Notes: generated by a model from the letters alone, not told the origin. Counted from the stretch's first letter, positions 26,121 to 34,570 are shown. The stretch is 64,000 nucleotides of DNA from Sphingomonas oligoaromativorans (GCF_011762195.1 NZ_JAASQK010000005.1:310001-374000); one strand, 5' to 3'. A program made the numbers and translations.

Positions 26121-26591
26121 TCAGGAAAATCCCCCAGACGAGGAAGGTAATGCGCCCGCTGCGAGCGCTTGCTTCGCCATTGTCATGGTGCGGCAGATAA
26201 GGTCCCGCAGTCCACCGGAGGGCTTCAGCCGAAAGGGGATCGCCACCCTCGCGGCGGTCAGGATCTGACGTTCCGAGAAGCCAAGGCAGATGAGTTGCTC
26301 ACGTTCACGCTGTGCGGCCGGGTCCGTGTCGTGCGCTACCGCAACGGCATAGCGCCGCAATCCCTCCAGACGCGGATCGGCGAGCGTGTTGGGTCGAAGC
26401 GGAAGGCCAAAGCAAACTTGCGAAAGGCGACGGAGGCGGCAGGAACCGCGAAGGGTCTCCTTGCCGTCGATCCTGGCCAGCATAAGGGCACTGCGTTCAC
26501 GGTCATCAAGGCCATCGCGTGGATGTCCGACCGTTCGTGGATGCACCGAGGCCGGAGCCGCTCCGCTTGTTCGAACCTCGAGATAGGCCAC
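26121..26591 (-). CDS. Protein of unknown family, paralogue of 33138-33665
   Basis: A 156-residue protein. From about residue 30 to 120 it aligns clearly with the product of 33138-33665. Shared are the opening AYL(E/D), ALxLARxDgxxxL, RLxRxSQxxFGLxxRxNxLADPRLExLRRxxVAxAH and LGFSExQ. It lacks the hydrophobic C-terminal region of its paralogue and ends in a Ser/Gly tail. The GTG at 26591 matches the paralogue start; the frame also opens at 26627. It follows the SDR gene by 16 bp and may be co-transcribed. I do not recognise the family and assign no function. Confidence 0.6.
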   Translation of the reverse strand: MAYLEVRTSGAAPASVHPRTVGHPRDGLDDRERSALMLARIDGKETLRGSCRLRRLSQVCFGLPLRPNTLADPRLEGLRRYAVAVAHDTDPAAQREREQLICLGFSERQILTAARVAIPFRLKPSGGLRDLICRTMTMAKQALAAGALPSSSGGFS

Positions 26592-26607
26592 GCCCAATGT
26601 GATGCCT

Positions 26608-27525
26608 CTACGATTTCGGCCTGCCATCGGTAGGCGGTGCGTCGGGACCGTTCATGCCGAGGGCGCCCCAAGCTCCCGCCTGGATCCTGCGGGTCAGCAG
26701 ATTGATTTCGTCGATGCCATACGATGGGCCGACGACTATTCGGCGGGGGCGGGAGCCCTTATCCGCCGCGACCAACGTGACAAGCTGCATAGCGAGATCA
26801 GTCGGCTCGGGTCCGTCACAGCCTTTGAAGTGCTCCATGATCTGATCGAACAGGGCATCTGAGGACCTGAGGGGCAGGCCATCCGACGAAGGGGGCGCGC
26901 GATCGGCAGGAAGCTGCGCGCATTCGTACATCGCGATCGGATCTACGCCCGGCTGCATCAGCACAACGTCGATGCCGAACGGCGCCGCCTCGTAGCGCAG
27001 GGCATCGGTAAAACCCTCTATGGCAAATTTGCTCGCGCCGTAGAGGCCAATGAAGGGCAGTGAGATCCTGCCCAGGATCGAGCCAATGTTGATGATGAGC
27101 CCATCTTGGGCACGGCGCATTGCGGGCAGGATCGCCTTCGACAAGCGGAAGGCTCCGACTACGTTCGTGTCGAACAGATGGCGGGCCTGGTCGGCAGAAA
27201 AGGCATCGCACGCACCGATCGCAGTGACGTTCGCGTTGTTCACCAGCACGTCGATCCGTCCGGCCTTGGCCAGAATATTGCGAACGCCGCGCTCGACCGA
27301 CACGTCGTCGGTGACGTCCATCTCCAGCACATCGATGCCTTGAGCCCACAGCGCGTTCGCTTGCTCACGATTTCGACCGGTCGGTTCTCGCATCGATGCG
27401 AACACTCGGTGCCCCGCCTCGGCGAGCGCTGACGCTGCGGCGCGTCCGAAGCGCCCGCCACCGCCAGTAATCAGGATATTCTTTGGCATGTGCGGCCGCG
27501 AGCAACTCGGAAGAGGAAAGCGCAT
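26608..27525 (-). CDS. SDR family oxidoreductase
   Basis: Short-chain dehydrogenase/reductase, about 300 residues. The NAD(P)-binding TGGGGRFG glycine motif, the MDVTDD acidic loop, VNNAN, the catalytic Ser in IINIGSIL and the YGASK active-site motif are all present. The ATG at 27525 has GAGGGG upstream; the ATG at 27489 gives a more usual SDR N-terminus (MPKNILITGGG) but has no clear ribosome site. The long C-terminal part resembles SDRs annotated as oxidoreductases acting on small carbonyls or steroids; the substrate is unknown. It lies between the large regulator and the paralogue gene on the same strand. Confidence 0.87.
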   Translation of the reverse strand: MRFPLPSCSRPHMPKNILITGGGGRFGRAAASALAEAGHRVFASMREPTGRNREQANALWAQGIDVLEMDVTDDVSVERGVRNILAKAGRIDVLVNNANVTAIGACDAFSADQARHLFDTNVVGAFRLSKAILPAMRRAQDGLIINIGSILGRISLPFIGLYGASKFAIEGFTDALRYEAAPFGIDVVLMQPGVDPIAMYECAQLPADRAPPSSDGLPLRSSDALFDQIMEHFKGCDGPEPTDLAMQLVTLVAADKGSRPRRIVVGPSYGIDEINLLTRRIQAGAWGALGMNGPDAPPTDGRPKS

Positions 27526-27623
27526 CCTTCGCCCCTCGGTCGCTTCACCGTCTTGAACGCTGACGCTCCCGATGGAAGGTCAGCACCTATCTGCGCGGCC
27601 CCCGGTTGACGCCGGCGCGTCAG

Positions 27624-30551
27624 CTAGGCGACCGCACGCTCGTCCGTTTCCATCGCCGTCAACACCGCGCGCTGCATTCGGCGGTCCGCCAAGAGCACGG
27701 ATCGAACAAGGGCGCGATTTTCGCGCTCGCCGGCGGCTGGAGCGCTTTCGATCAGTTTTTGATAAATTGCCTCGGCAATGGCTCTCGCCTCGACACGAGC
27801 AGCGTGATCGACGGCTATCGCACGCGCGGCCAGTGCGGCCTTGAGCGCTACGAGCAACGACCCTTCGGCTTCAGCGAGCGCAATCGCCTCCTGATATCGA
27901 TGGAAAGCTGCCCTTGGGTCGTAACGGGCGAGGAGGGTGGCATCGAGTGCAATCAGGTGTGACCGCCACCAGTTGCCTTCTTCCCGTTCGATGAAGGTCA
28001 GCAGTTCGTTCAACAGACTTTGCGCGCTCTCGACCCTTCCGAAGGACATGTAGTTTTCAAGCAACTGGACATAGCACCAGGTTTGCCGCTTGAACCCGTG
28101 GAAGGGCTCGCGTCCGGTGACGAACTCCTCGAACCTCGCCAAGGCATCGGTCGATCGGTCGCGATGGATCGAAAGAATATCCTGCAATGCATTGGTCCAG
28201 GCGCGCCAGTCCGGACGATCCGTGCACAGGCGCCGTAAGGTCTCGAGATACTGTGACGCGGCCGCCCAGCGCCGACTGCCGACAGCAACCGGAAAGGCCG
28301 CTCTGATGGTGTTATTGAAGATCGAGGGCACATTGTCGCCGGACCCGGCGATCGCGAGGCTGGAGGTTGCGGCGGCATCAGACATGCGGCCGGAGAACCA
28401 TTCGATCCAAGACAGAAAGGGTCTTCCGATTTGCCGGGGGTCATAGAGGTAGGGACCGGATTCTATGACTCGGCTCTCCGCCGGATAATGGTGCAACAGC
28501 CATCGAATGTTACGCTCGCATGCGGCATAATCGCCCAGTAGATGGCGGCTGACTCCAGCCAATGCGCGGATCAAGCCCTCGTTGTTGACCGCTTCGCCAT
28601 CGGTTGAAGCGTCGAACCCTTCGGTGAGCTGCGCCGCTGCATCGATCGCCTCGCGCGGCCGCCTGGCCGAGCAACTGGTCATGATCACGCTCCACGCAGC
28701 GCGTAGCTGCGCAGAAACATCCCCTAAATCCCGGGCAAGGGCGTAGGCGTCGCCATATATTTTGATCGTCGTGACGTCTTCCGGTGAGGAAAGCCAAAGG
28801 GCCCCCCCGAGGCTGATCATGAGGTCGAGCCGCTTGCGCAGGTCAGTTTCGACGTCGAGCAGCCGTTCAATCCAGGTTCCAACCTCCTTGGCGTAACCAA
28901 GCTGCGTGAGAAGCGGGCCGGCCACGCGGACCAATGCCGATGCTAGTTCCCAGTCGGCATCTTCGACCGACCATTGAAGAGCGGAGCGCGCATCATCCAG
29001 CGTCGATCGGGCGATTGCCGCAGCATGACGGTCACGTGACTTGATTTTCTCGGTTTGATATCTCTCGCACCGACTTATCACGTAGCTGGCGTGGAGACGG
29101 GCGGTCGCGCGACGCTCCTCGCCGTTTCCGAGGCGCGCAAGCGCGAACCCGCGCACCGTTTCGAGTAGACGATATCGTGCGCCGTCCTCGTCTTCGATGA
29201 AAACGACCAGCGACTTGGCAACAAGATCGCCGATCGTAACCAAGACAAGGTCAAGCGCTTCTTCCTCGTGCGCGGCGACCTGCTGTACCGCGTCCAGCGT
29301 GAAGAAATGGGCAAAGACCGCGATCCTCGTAAGCAACGCCTGTTCCGTCGGCGTAAGGAGTTCAAAGCTCCAATCGAACGTCGCTTCCAGCGTCTGATGG
29401 CGCGGAAGCGCGGCGCGGGCGCTTTGTGAAAGGAGGCGGAATTTGTCTTCGATCAGGGTGGCGATACCCTTCACGCCAAAGGCCGGAACGCGACCGGCCG
29501 CCAGTCTGATCGCCAAGGCAACGCCGTCGAGCCTCCGACAGATATCGACGACGGTGGGTGCGAGCGCGTCCGTCAGCGTGAAGTCGGGAGAGCCCGCCTG
29601 CACACGGTCCACGAACAGCTCGATGGCATCGTAGGACAAGGCTTGCTCGGCACTCAGACCGTACCCCTCTTGCGGTACGCTCAACGGGTTGAGCCTATAG
29701 ATCGTCTCTCCTTCTGCCCCCAGAGGCTCTCGGCTCGTGACCATCACGGTCACGCGTGGCGCAGCATTCAGAATATCCTCGATTACGGATGCCGCAGTGC
29801 CGGCAACATGTTCCCCATTATCGAGGAGGAGGAGGAGACGGCTGTGCGCCAGCCGATCGGAAAGGAACGCTCCTGGGTCAGCCGCCGCTTGCTCGGCACC
29901 AAGAGCCATGGCGATGCGTGCCGGCACCAGAGCTGGGTCCCGAATTGGCGCGAGATCAACGAAACAGACACCGTCCTCGGCTGCGTTCCGCAGGGATGCG
30001 CAAGAGATAGCGACGGTGGTTTTACCGATGCCGCCAGCACCGACCACGGTTATAAACCGACGCGTCGCAAGCAGGTCGCCAATTGCCTGTATGTCGCGCC
30101 GGCGGCCGAAAACAGGGGTCAGCAGAGGTGGTAATCGGCCGAGAGCGCCGAGCCCGATCGGCGGCCGGCTGGGGACTTCGGCGGAATGGGCTGGCCAACG
30201 TTCAAGTGGGACGGCCGATGAAAAGCTGTAGCCGCGGCCGACGACGTTGATCACATATTCGCCACCATCAGGTGGCGCCCCGAGCACCTTGCGCAACGAC
30301 CCGATTGCGACGCGTATCGTGGCGTCTTCGATGTAAGGGCGCTGCCATACCCGTTCGGCCAAGTCCGATTTAGAGAGGATTTCGCCCTGTGCGTTGAGCA
30401 GCGCCAAGAGCAAATCTAGCGCCTTGTCGCCGATCTGGACCGTCCGTCCATCCCGCTTGAGAATGCGGTCGGTCGGAAACACAACGTGATCGCCAAAAGC
30501 GATCCAATCGGCGGAAGAACCCTTCGGACCGTCCATGTCAGAGGTGGTCAT
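27624..30551 (-). CDS. Winged-helix / NB-ARC-type ATPase transcriptional regulator
   Basis: A 975-residue regulator. An N-terminal OmpR-type winged helix (GDKALDLLLALLNAQGEILSKSDLAERVWQRPYIEDATIRVAIGSLRKVLG) is followed by a P-loop ATPase with Walker A (VVGAGGIGKTT, about residues 175-190) and an LLLLLDNGEHV Walker B-like motif. The C-terminal half is helical and TPR-like. Such proteins sense a signal through the C-terminal domain and use ATP binding to switch. The ATG at 30551 is chosen; the frame opens earlier at a TTG at 30632. It is divergent from a tetR gene, with TetR-type operators 5 and 6 in the shared region, and lies upstream of the SDR gene. Confidence 0.85.
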   Translation of the reverse strand: MTTSDMDGPKGSSADWIAFGDHVVFPTDRILKRDGRTVQIGDKALDLLLALLNAQGEILSKSDLAERVWQRPYIEDATIRVAIGSLRKVLGAPPDGGEYVINVVGRGYSFSSAVPLERWPAHSAEVPSRPPIGLGALGRLPPLLTPVFGRRRDIQAIGDLLATRRFITVVGAGGIGKTTVAISCASLRNAAEDGVCFVDLAPIRDPALVPARIAMALGAEQAAADPGAFLSDRLAHSRLLLLLDNGEHVAGTAASVIEDILNAAPRVTVMVTSREPLGAEGETIYRLNPLSVPQEGYGLSAEQALSYDAIELFVDRVQAGSPDFTLTDALAPTVVDICRRLDGVALAIRLAAGRVPAFGVKGIATLIEDKFRLLSQSARAALPRHQTLEATFDWSFELLTPTEQALLTRIAVFAHFFTLDAVQQVAAHEEEALDLVLVTIGDLVAKSLVVFIEDEDGARYRLLETVRGFALARLGNGEERRATARLHASYVISRCERYQTEKIKSRDRHAAAIARSTLDDARSALQWSVEDADWELASALVRVAGPLLTQLGYAKEVGTWIERLLDVETDLRKRLDLMISLGGALWLSSPEDVTTIKIYGDAYALARDLGDVSAQLRAAWSVIMTSCSARRPREAIDAAAQLTEGFDASTDGEAVNNEGLIRALAGVSRHLLGDYAACERNIRWLLHHYPAESRVIESGPYLYDPRQIGRPFLSWIEWFSGRMSDAAATSSLAIAGSGDNVPSIFNNTIRAAFPVAVGSRRWAAASQYLETLRRLCTDRPDWRAWTNALQDILSIHRDRSTDALARFEEFVTGREPFHGFKRQTWCYVQLLENYMSFGRVESAQSLLNELLTFIEREEGNWWRSHLIALDATLLARYDPRAAFHRYQEAIALAEAEGSLLVALKAALAARAIAVDHAARVEARAIAEAIYQKLIESAPAAGERENRALVRSVLLADRRMQRAVLTAMETDERAVA

Positions 30552-30742
30552 GCGGTGCTGCCGAGGACGCTGTAATGCGCCTGAGCAGCGACGATCGCCA
30601 AGCCGCGGCGTGGGAACTGTAACTGAGGCCAATAACCTTCTTGATTGGCATGATGCGTCGAACCGGAGTAACTTCCTGACCTATCGATTGATAAATGAAG
30701 CTGTCGTACGTCGCGGTGCAGCGGTCAAGCCATCATAAGCTA

Positions 30743-30754
30743 TCTATCGGTAGA
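30743..30754. promoter_or_regulatory. Putative TetR operator 5 (abutted half-sites)
   Basis: TCTATCGGTAGA in the divergent region between the winged-helix/NB-ARC gene and tetR. One central mismatch; identical to operator 2 on the other strand. Confidence 0.65.
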
Positions 30755-30822
30755 CCGGCCGGTTCGAAATCGTGGGTGTCATCGTCGCCAGCATGTCCTC
30801 AGAGCAGCGCCGAGATTCTCTA

Positions 30823-30838
30823 TCTATCGGTCGAGTTG
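30823..30838. promoter_or_regulatory. Putative TetR operator 6 (weak, N4 spacing)
   Basis: TCTATCGGTCGAGTTG, only one good half-site, 36 bp upstream of the tetR start. It resembles operator 3. Included because of position and the shared CTATCTATCGGTCGA core. Confidence 0.45.
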
Positions 30839-30874
30839 CTAGGGGGGGCGCTCCGCTGTACGCAGTTACACATT

Positions 30875-31453
30875 ATGACCGAAGCACGAACCGACACCCG
30901 CGAGGCAATCCTTCGATCGGCGCGAACTACCGTCGAAACCCACGGATATACCGCGCTGAGTTTCCGTGATCTCGCCTCAGAAGTAGGGGTGAAGAGCGCC
31001 AGCGTGCACTACCACTTCCCCACGAAGCCGGACCTTGCTCAGGCGCTCCTCGATCGACGCTGTGCGGATCAGGAAGCGTTTTTCGAAGACCTTTTCAGCC
31101 AGACCCAAAATTATGAGACGTTGATCAAAGGCTATATTGCGATGTTCCGATCGGGGTTCGACGACGGCAACCGCATGTGCGTAGCCGGTGTTATGTCTGC
31201 CGAGATAAGTGGCCTGCCGGATCCTGTGAGGGCAGCGATCCGGCGCTTTAAGGATCTGAACGTTGCGTGGATCTCAAAGATGCTTCGCATCAAGCATCCT
31301 CGCATGGGTGCCGAGCCGTTGGGGCAGCGCGCGTTCGCGATTTACGCGGCAGTTGAAGGGGCACAACTGATCGCGCACGGCTTGGGCGGCGATGCTGCCG
31401 CCTTTGACGAAGTCATAGCGGGTTTTGAAGCGTCCGGCCTGTTCTCGCGCTGA
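30875..31453 (+). CDS. TetR/AcrR family regulator (paralogue A)
   Basis: A 192-residue TetR-type repressor. The N-terminal helix-turn-helix reads YTALSFRDLASEVGVKSASVHYHFPTKPDLAQALL, and the C-terminal half is a helical ligand-binding domain with MCVAGVMSAEISGLP. The recognition helix (VKSASVHYHFPTK) is nearly the same as in the TetR genes at 36676 and 39147-39665, so all three should bind related DNA. The ATG at 30875 is chosen because an earlier in-frame start at 30695 would translate through operators 5 and 6. It has no clear Shine-Dalgarno site. Confidence 0.88.
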   Translation: MTEARTDTREAILRSARTTVETHGYTALSFRDLASEVGVKSASVHYHFPTKPDLAQALLDRRCADQEAFFEDLFSQTQNYETLIKGYIAMFRSGFDDGNRMCVAGVMSAEISGLPDPVRAAIRRFKDLNVAWISKMLRIKHPRMGAEPLGQRAFAIYAAVEGAQLIAHGLGGDAAAFDEVIAGFEASGLFSR

Positions 31454-31497
31454 TGGCGTAAGCGGGCTCTACCGTCAGCGCCAGGCTACGCTGACCG

Positions 31498-32037
31498 TTA
31501 CGCTGCATCGGTCTCGATGAGATCGACGGGTTCCTGGGCATTTTGATGGCGCCAAGCACGCGGTGGCAGGCCCACGGCACGGTGGAAAAGGCGCGTCATA
31601 TGAGATTGATCGGCGAAACCGCAGGCTAAGGCGATTTCAGCGATCGGAAGGTCTGTGGTCAGGAGCATCTCCTTAGCCCGCACGATCCGCTGATTTGCCA
31701 CAAATTCGGAGTAAGGGATGCCTTTAGACGCTTTGAAAGCGCGAGAGAAATAACTCGCGCTCAATCTCACGCTGTCAGCCGCTTCGCAGATGCGCAGTGG
31801 GGTGTCGATTTGGCTTTCCACAAATTGCTCGACCCGCCGCACCTGCCAATCTGCCAGCAAACCCTTGCAGGGGCGCGGCGTGACCTCACCGTGAGCCACC
31901 GTGTAGGCGCGTTCGATATGACGACGGGCCGCGCCCTGGTCGACGTCGAACATGGAAAGAGCCGATGCGAGCAGGCGCGCCACCAGCAAATTGTCGAACG
32001 GTGCGATATGCGCGGTTGTGAAGTGAGCGTCGGACAT
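31498..32037 (-). CDS. AraC family transcriptional regulator
   Basis: A 179-residue regulator. The C-terminal two helix-turn-helix domain is complete: ICEAADSVRLSASYFSRAFKASKGIPYSEFVANQRIVRAKEMLLTTDLPIAEIALACGFADQSHMTRLFHRAVGLPPRAWR. The N-terminal 80 residues are too short for a standard AraC ligand domain, so it may respond through a partner protein. It is divergent from the kinase-like gene at 32334, and three GCGTAAGG-like direct repeats lie between them. Confidence 0.88.
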   Translation of the reverse strand: MSDAHFTTAHIAPFDNLLVARLLASALSMFDVDQGAARRHIERAYTVAHGEVTPRPCKGLLADWQVRRVEQFVESQIDTPLRICEAADSVRLSASYFSRAFKASKGIPYSEFVANQRIVRAKEMLLTTDLPIAEIALACGFADQSHMTRLFHRAVGLPPRAWRHQNAQEPVDLIETDAA

Positions 32038-32100
32038 GTTCGCATCCTTGGTAGAACATGCTCAACTGACCTCTGGACCCCTTCTAGCGCCAATAAGAAG

Positions 32101-32140
32101 GCGTAAGGCGGCGTAAGGAATGGGTCGGCGCGGTGTAAGG
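32101..32140. repeat. Direct repeats GCGTAAGG upstream of the araC-type gene
   Basis: GCGTAAGG at 32101-32108 and 32111-32118, and GTGTAAGG at 32133-32140, that is, 10 and 22 bp apart. AraC proteins bind direct repeats on one face of the helix, so these could be binding sites for the adjacent regulator. The remaining 32141-32333 has no gene that I can support. Confidence 0.35.
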
Positions 32141-32333
32141 TCTCCCGCCGGCCGGCGCCGCGACCTATCGCGGCGTGGCTATGTCGCGGTCACTAGGCAC
32201 GATCAGAGGCGCAGGCATCTGATTGCGATGTCGGGCCGTGTCGCCGGCCGCAGACGTCCAAACGCGGCGTCAAATATCAATCCGGTTCCCCGAGGCTCTG
32301 GCAATCGATGCTCGCAATTTCCCGGAGCTTCAC

Positions 32334-32981
32334 ATGTTGGATGTTCAAGCCACATTCGAGACAGCGATCGACGCGCCCGGGTCGATCATCCTGCTGCAGG
32401 AATATAACCATCGGATGCTGAACGAGTACGCGGTTGCGATCGCTGGCCTCTCAGTCGCCGCATCGGGCATCACGAACGCCAAAGGTCGCGCCGCGCTGAC
32501 AACAGCGAAGGATCGCCTCTATGCGGTAGCCGAAGTGCACCGCGCCCTTCAGGCGCCTCTAACCGGCGTCCTCGAAGTCACCGACTATCTGGAAGGCGTC
32601 TGTGGGGCGGCATCGCGAGCCCTGACTTTTGATTATCGGCTCGTCCTGCATTGCCGGAGTCCTGCGATCACCCTCCCGGCACCGCGCGCCTGGCGCATCG
32701 GGCTGATCTTGATCGAGCTTCTCATCAACGCCGCCAAGCACGGCCGCCATGGTGGCGAAATCGCGGTGGAGCTGCGCTCATGCAACCACAATCTCGTGTG
32801 TTCCGTCGTGAACGAGAGCTGCGCTGACTCAAAGCGTGGCACCGGCGCCGGTCAGGCCATCATCGATATCCTGGCCGATCAGATCGGTGGACGCTTGGAG
32901 CGCCACGTCCATGGCACACGCATCGCCGTGGGTCTCGTTGTACCGGTGAGCAACTCGATCGAGCAGGCCCGGGCGGGGTGA
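32334..32981 (+). CDS. Histidine kinase-like protein with HisKA_2-type domain
   Basis: A 215-residue cytosolic protein. An N-terminal dimerisation/phosphoacceptor region of the HisKA_2/HWE type is visible (LLQEYNHRMLNEYAVAIAGLSVAA, likely phospho-His in NHRM). It is followed by an ATP-binding domain with the N-box IELLINAAKHG and a G-box-like GTGAGQAIIDILADQIGG. No sensor, membrane segment or receiver domain is present, so input must come from another protein. The ATG at 32334 has GGAG six bases upstream; the frame opens at 32223. It is divergent from the AraC gene. Confidence 0.75.
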   Translation: MLDVQATFETAIDAPGSIILLQEYNHRMLNEYAVAIAGLSVAASGITNAKGRAALTTAKDRLYAVAEVHRALQAPLTGVLEVTDYLEGVCGAASRALTFDYRLVLHCRSPAITLPAPRAWRIGLILIELLINAAKHGRHGGEIAVELRSCNHNLVCSVVNESCADSKRGTGAGQAIIDILADQIGGRLERHVHGTRIAVGLVVPVSNSIEQARAG

Positions 32982-33003
32982 GGCGGGATCGGGTGGTAAC
33001 GGT

Positions 33004-33017
33004 CTTGCACGGTGCAG
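33004..33017. promoter_or_regulatory. TTGCAC-S-GTGCAA palindrome, copy 5 (one mismatch)
   Basis: CTTGCACGGTGCAG, one base off the 13-bp dyad. It lies between two convergent gene ends, so it is not at an obvious promoter. Confidence 0.55.
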
Positions 33018-33058
33018 CCTCAGTTACCCCTCACGCAGATTGTAAGGCGAAGGCCAGA

Positions 33059-33072
33059 CTTGCACGTGCAAG
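33059..33072. promoter_or_regulatory. TTGCAC-GTGCAA palindrome, copy 6 (no central base)
   Basis: CTTGCACGTGCAAG, a perfect 14-bp palindrome without the central S base found in the other copies. It is about 54 bp from copy 5, in the same convergent intergenic region 32982-33137. Confidence 0.6.
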
Positions 33073-33137
33073 ACATCGCCGCGGATTTGGTGCAAGAGGA
33101 AAGCGGAAAGCCTACCCCTGCCGGCGCCACGTACCGT

Positions 33138-33665
33138 CTAGGATCGCGGTGCAGCGATCGCCCAAACCGGCAGCGCGAGCACCAGCGCCAGCATCAAGGA
33201 AACCTGAGGATCGCCAAGATAGCGGTCGATCCATACAAAGATTCCGACGGTGGTCGCACTCAGGGAAGCATACATCCCCACCGACCTCGAAGAGCGACGC
33301 GAACGGAAACCGGATGCCAGTGCCGCGGCGCTCGCGACCTGGCTCTCGGAGAAGCCCAGCGCCTTCAGTTGCGCTTCCTCGCGCTCGACGACGGCAGAGC
33401 CGCCATGCGCGATCGCTACTCCGAACCGCCTCAGGGCCTCCAACCGTGGGTCCGCAAGCCAGTTGGATCGACGCGAAAGGCCGAATACCATTTGCGACAT
33501 GCGGTGAAGTCGACCTGCAGGCCTCAGGCTGCCGAGCTTGTCCAAGCGCGCCAGTTTCACCGCTTCCCGCTCCGTGGCGCTTAACCCGCGACGAGGTTGC
33601 TCCACCGGTCGGCTGATGAACGGTGCGATGTGCAGCTCGTCCACGGATAGATCGAGATAGGCCAT
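33138..33665 (-). CDS. Membrane-anchored protein of unknown family, paralogue of 26121-26591
   Basis: A 175-residue protein. The first 120 residues match the paralogue at 26121-26591 in the pattern REAVKLARLD, RLHRMSQMVFGLSRRSNWLADPRLEALRRFGVAIAHGG and LKALGFSESQ. The C-terminus has two hydrophobic segments, VGMYASLSATTVGIFVWI and VSLMLALVLALPVWAIAA, so this copy is probably anchored in the inner membrane. The ATG at 33665 has AGGGGAA upstream. It is the last gene of a minus-strand run after the PEP-mutase-like gene. The family is not recognised; no function assigned. Confidence 0.6.
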   Translation of the reverse strand: MAYLDLSVDELHIAPFISRPVEQPRRGLSATEREAVKLARLDKLGSLRPAGRLHRMSQMVFGLSRRSNWLADPRLEALRRFGVAIAHGGSAVVEREEAQLKALGFSESQVASAAALASGFRSRRSSRSVGMYASLSATTVGIFVWIDRYLGDPQVSLMLALVLALPVWAIAAPRS

Positions 33666-33730
33666 GAGGATATTCCCCTTGATGCTCGCCGGCTGGTCCT
33701 CCGCGAGCGTGTCGCGGAGGACCGCGCCGA

Positions 33731-34495
33731 TCAGGCGTAGATGTCCGTCGCTGCCTTCTGGAGCGACTGCTGCGTTTCGATATACGGGATCGGGCCGTAG
33801 CTGATCCGGGCGACGCCAAGGTCGGCGAGCCGCTCGTTGGCAGGAACGCCCTCCGTTACCATGACATTGACCGGCAGAGGCGAACCCTCGACGATCCGGC
33901 TAATCAGGCCTTCGTCCTTCAGGCCCGGGATGAAATATCCCGAAGCGCCGGCGGCGGCGTAGGCCTTCGCCCGTTCGAGTGCGGCGCCGACCTCAGACGC
34001 GGGCTCACCGCCCCGGCCGAGGAACAGATCGGTCCGAGCGTTGATGAACAGCGGAACCCTGCGCTTGTCGGCGGCGCTGCGGATCGCGCCGATCCGTCGT
34101 GCCTGCCGATCGATGCCATAAAGGCCCGAGCCTTTGACGACCCGATCTTCGAAATTGATCCCGATCGCACCGCGGTCGAGGAGGCGACCGATATTTTCGA
34201 CCAGCGTGGCATCGTCGTCGCTGTACCCGCCTTCGAAATCGACCGTCAGCGGCACCTGGATAGACGCCGTGATGCGCGCGACGATCGCGAGCGCGAGGTC
34301 CAGCGGAATATCTTCGCCATCGCTATAGCCCTGTGCTGCGGCAACCGACCAACTTCCGGTCGCGATCGCCCTCGCACCGGCGGCCTCGATCGCCTTGGCG
34401 CTGCCGGCATCCCACGCATTGTAGAGGACCACGGGAGTGCCCTTGACGTGGAGCTTGGCGAACGCGGTTGCTTTGTCGGATTGGGTCATCGTCAT
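33731..34495 (-). CDS. Isocitrate lyase / phosphoenolpyruvate mutase family protein
   Basis: A 254-residue TIM-barrel enzyme of the ICL/PEP-mutase superfamily. VVLYNAWDAGSAKAIEAAGARAIATGSWSVA, the metal-binding TVDFEGGYSDD and INFEDR motifs and INARTDLFL are visible. The KKCGH catalytic loop of true isocitrate lyases is absent, so it belongs to the short PEP-mutase-like or carboxyphosphonoenolpyruvate-type group, whose reactions vary (C-C or P-C bond cleavage). The usual start is near 34495. It lies 75 bp after the OYE-like gene in the minus-strand run. Confidence 0.85.
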   Translation of the reverse strand: MTMTQSDKATAFAKLHVKGTPVVLYNAWDAGSAKAIEAAGARAIATGSWSVAAAQGYSDGEDIPLDLALAIVARITASIQVPLTVDFEGGYSDDDATLVENIGRLLDRGAIGINFEDRVVKGSGLYGIDRQARRIGAIRSAADKRRVPLFINARTDLFLGRGGEPASEVGAALERAKAYAAAGASGYFIPGLKDEGLISRIVEGSPLPVNVMVTEGVPANERLADLGVARISYGPIPYIETQQSLQKAATDIYA

Positions 34496-34570
34496 TTCCT
34501 TGGTTGAACTGATTCGAGGGGCGACCCCTCGCGTTGTTACGAATGGGATTGGCCGGGTCGGAAGCGCGTC

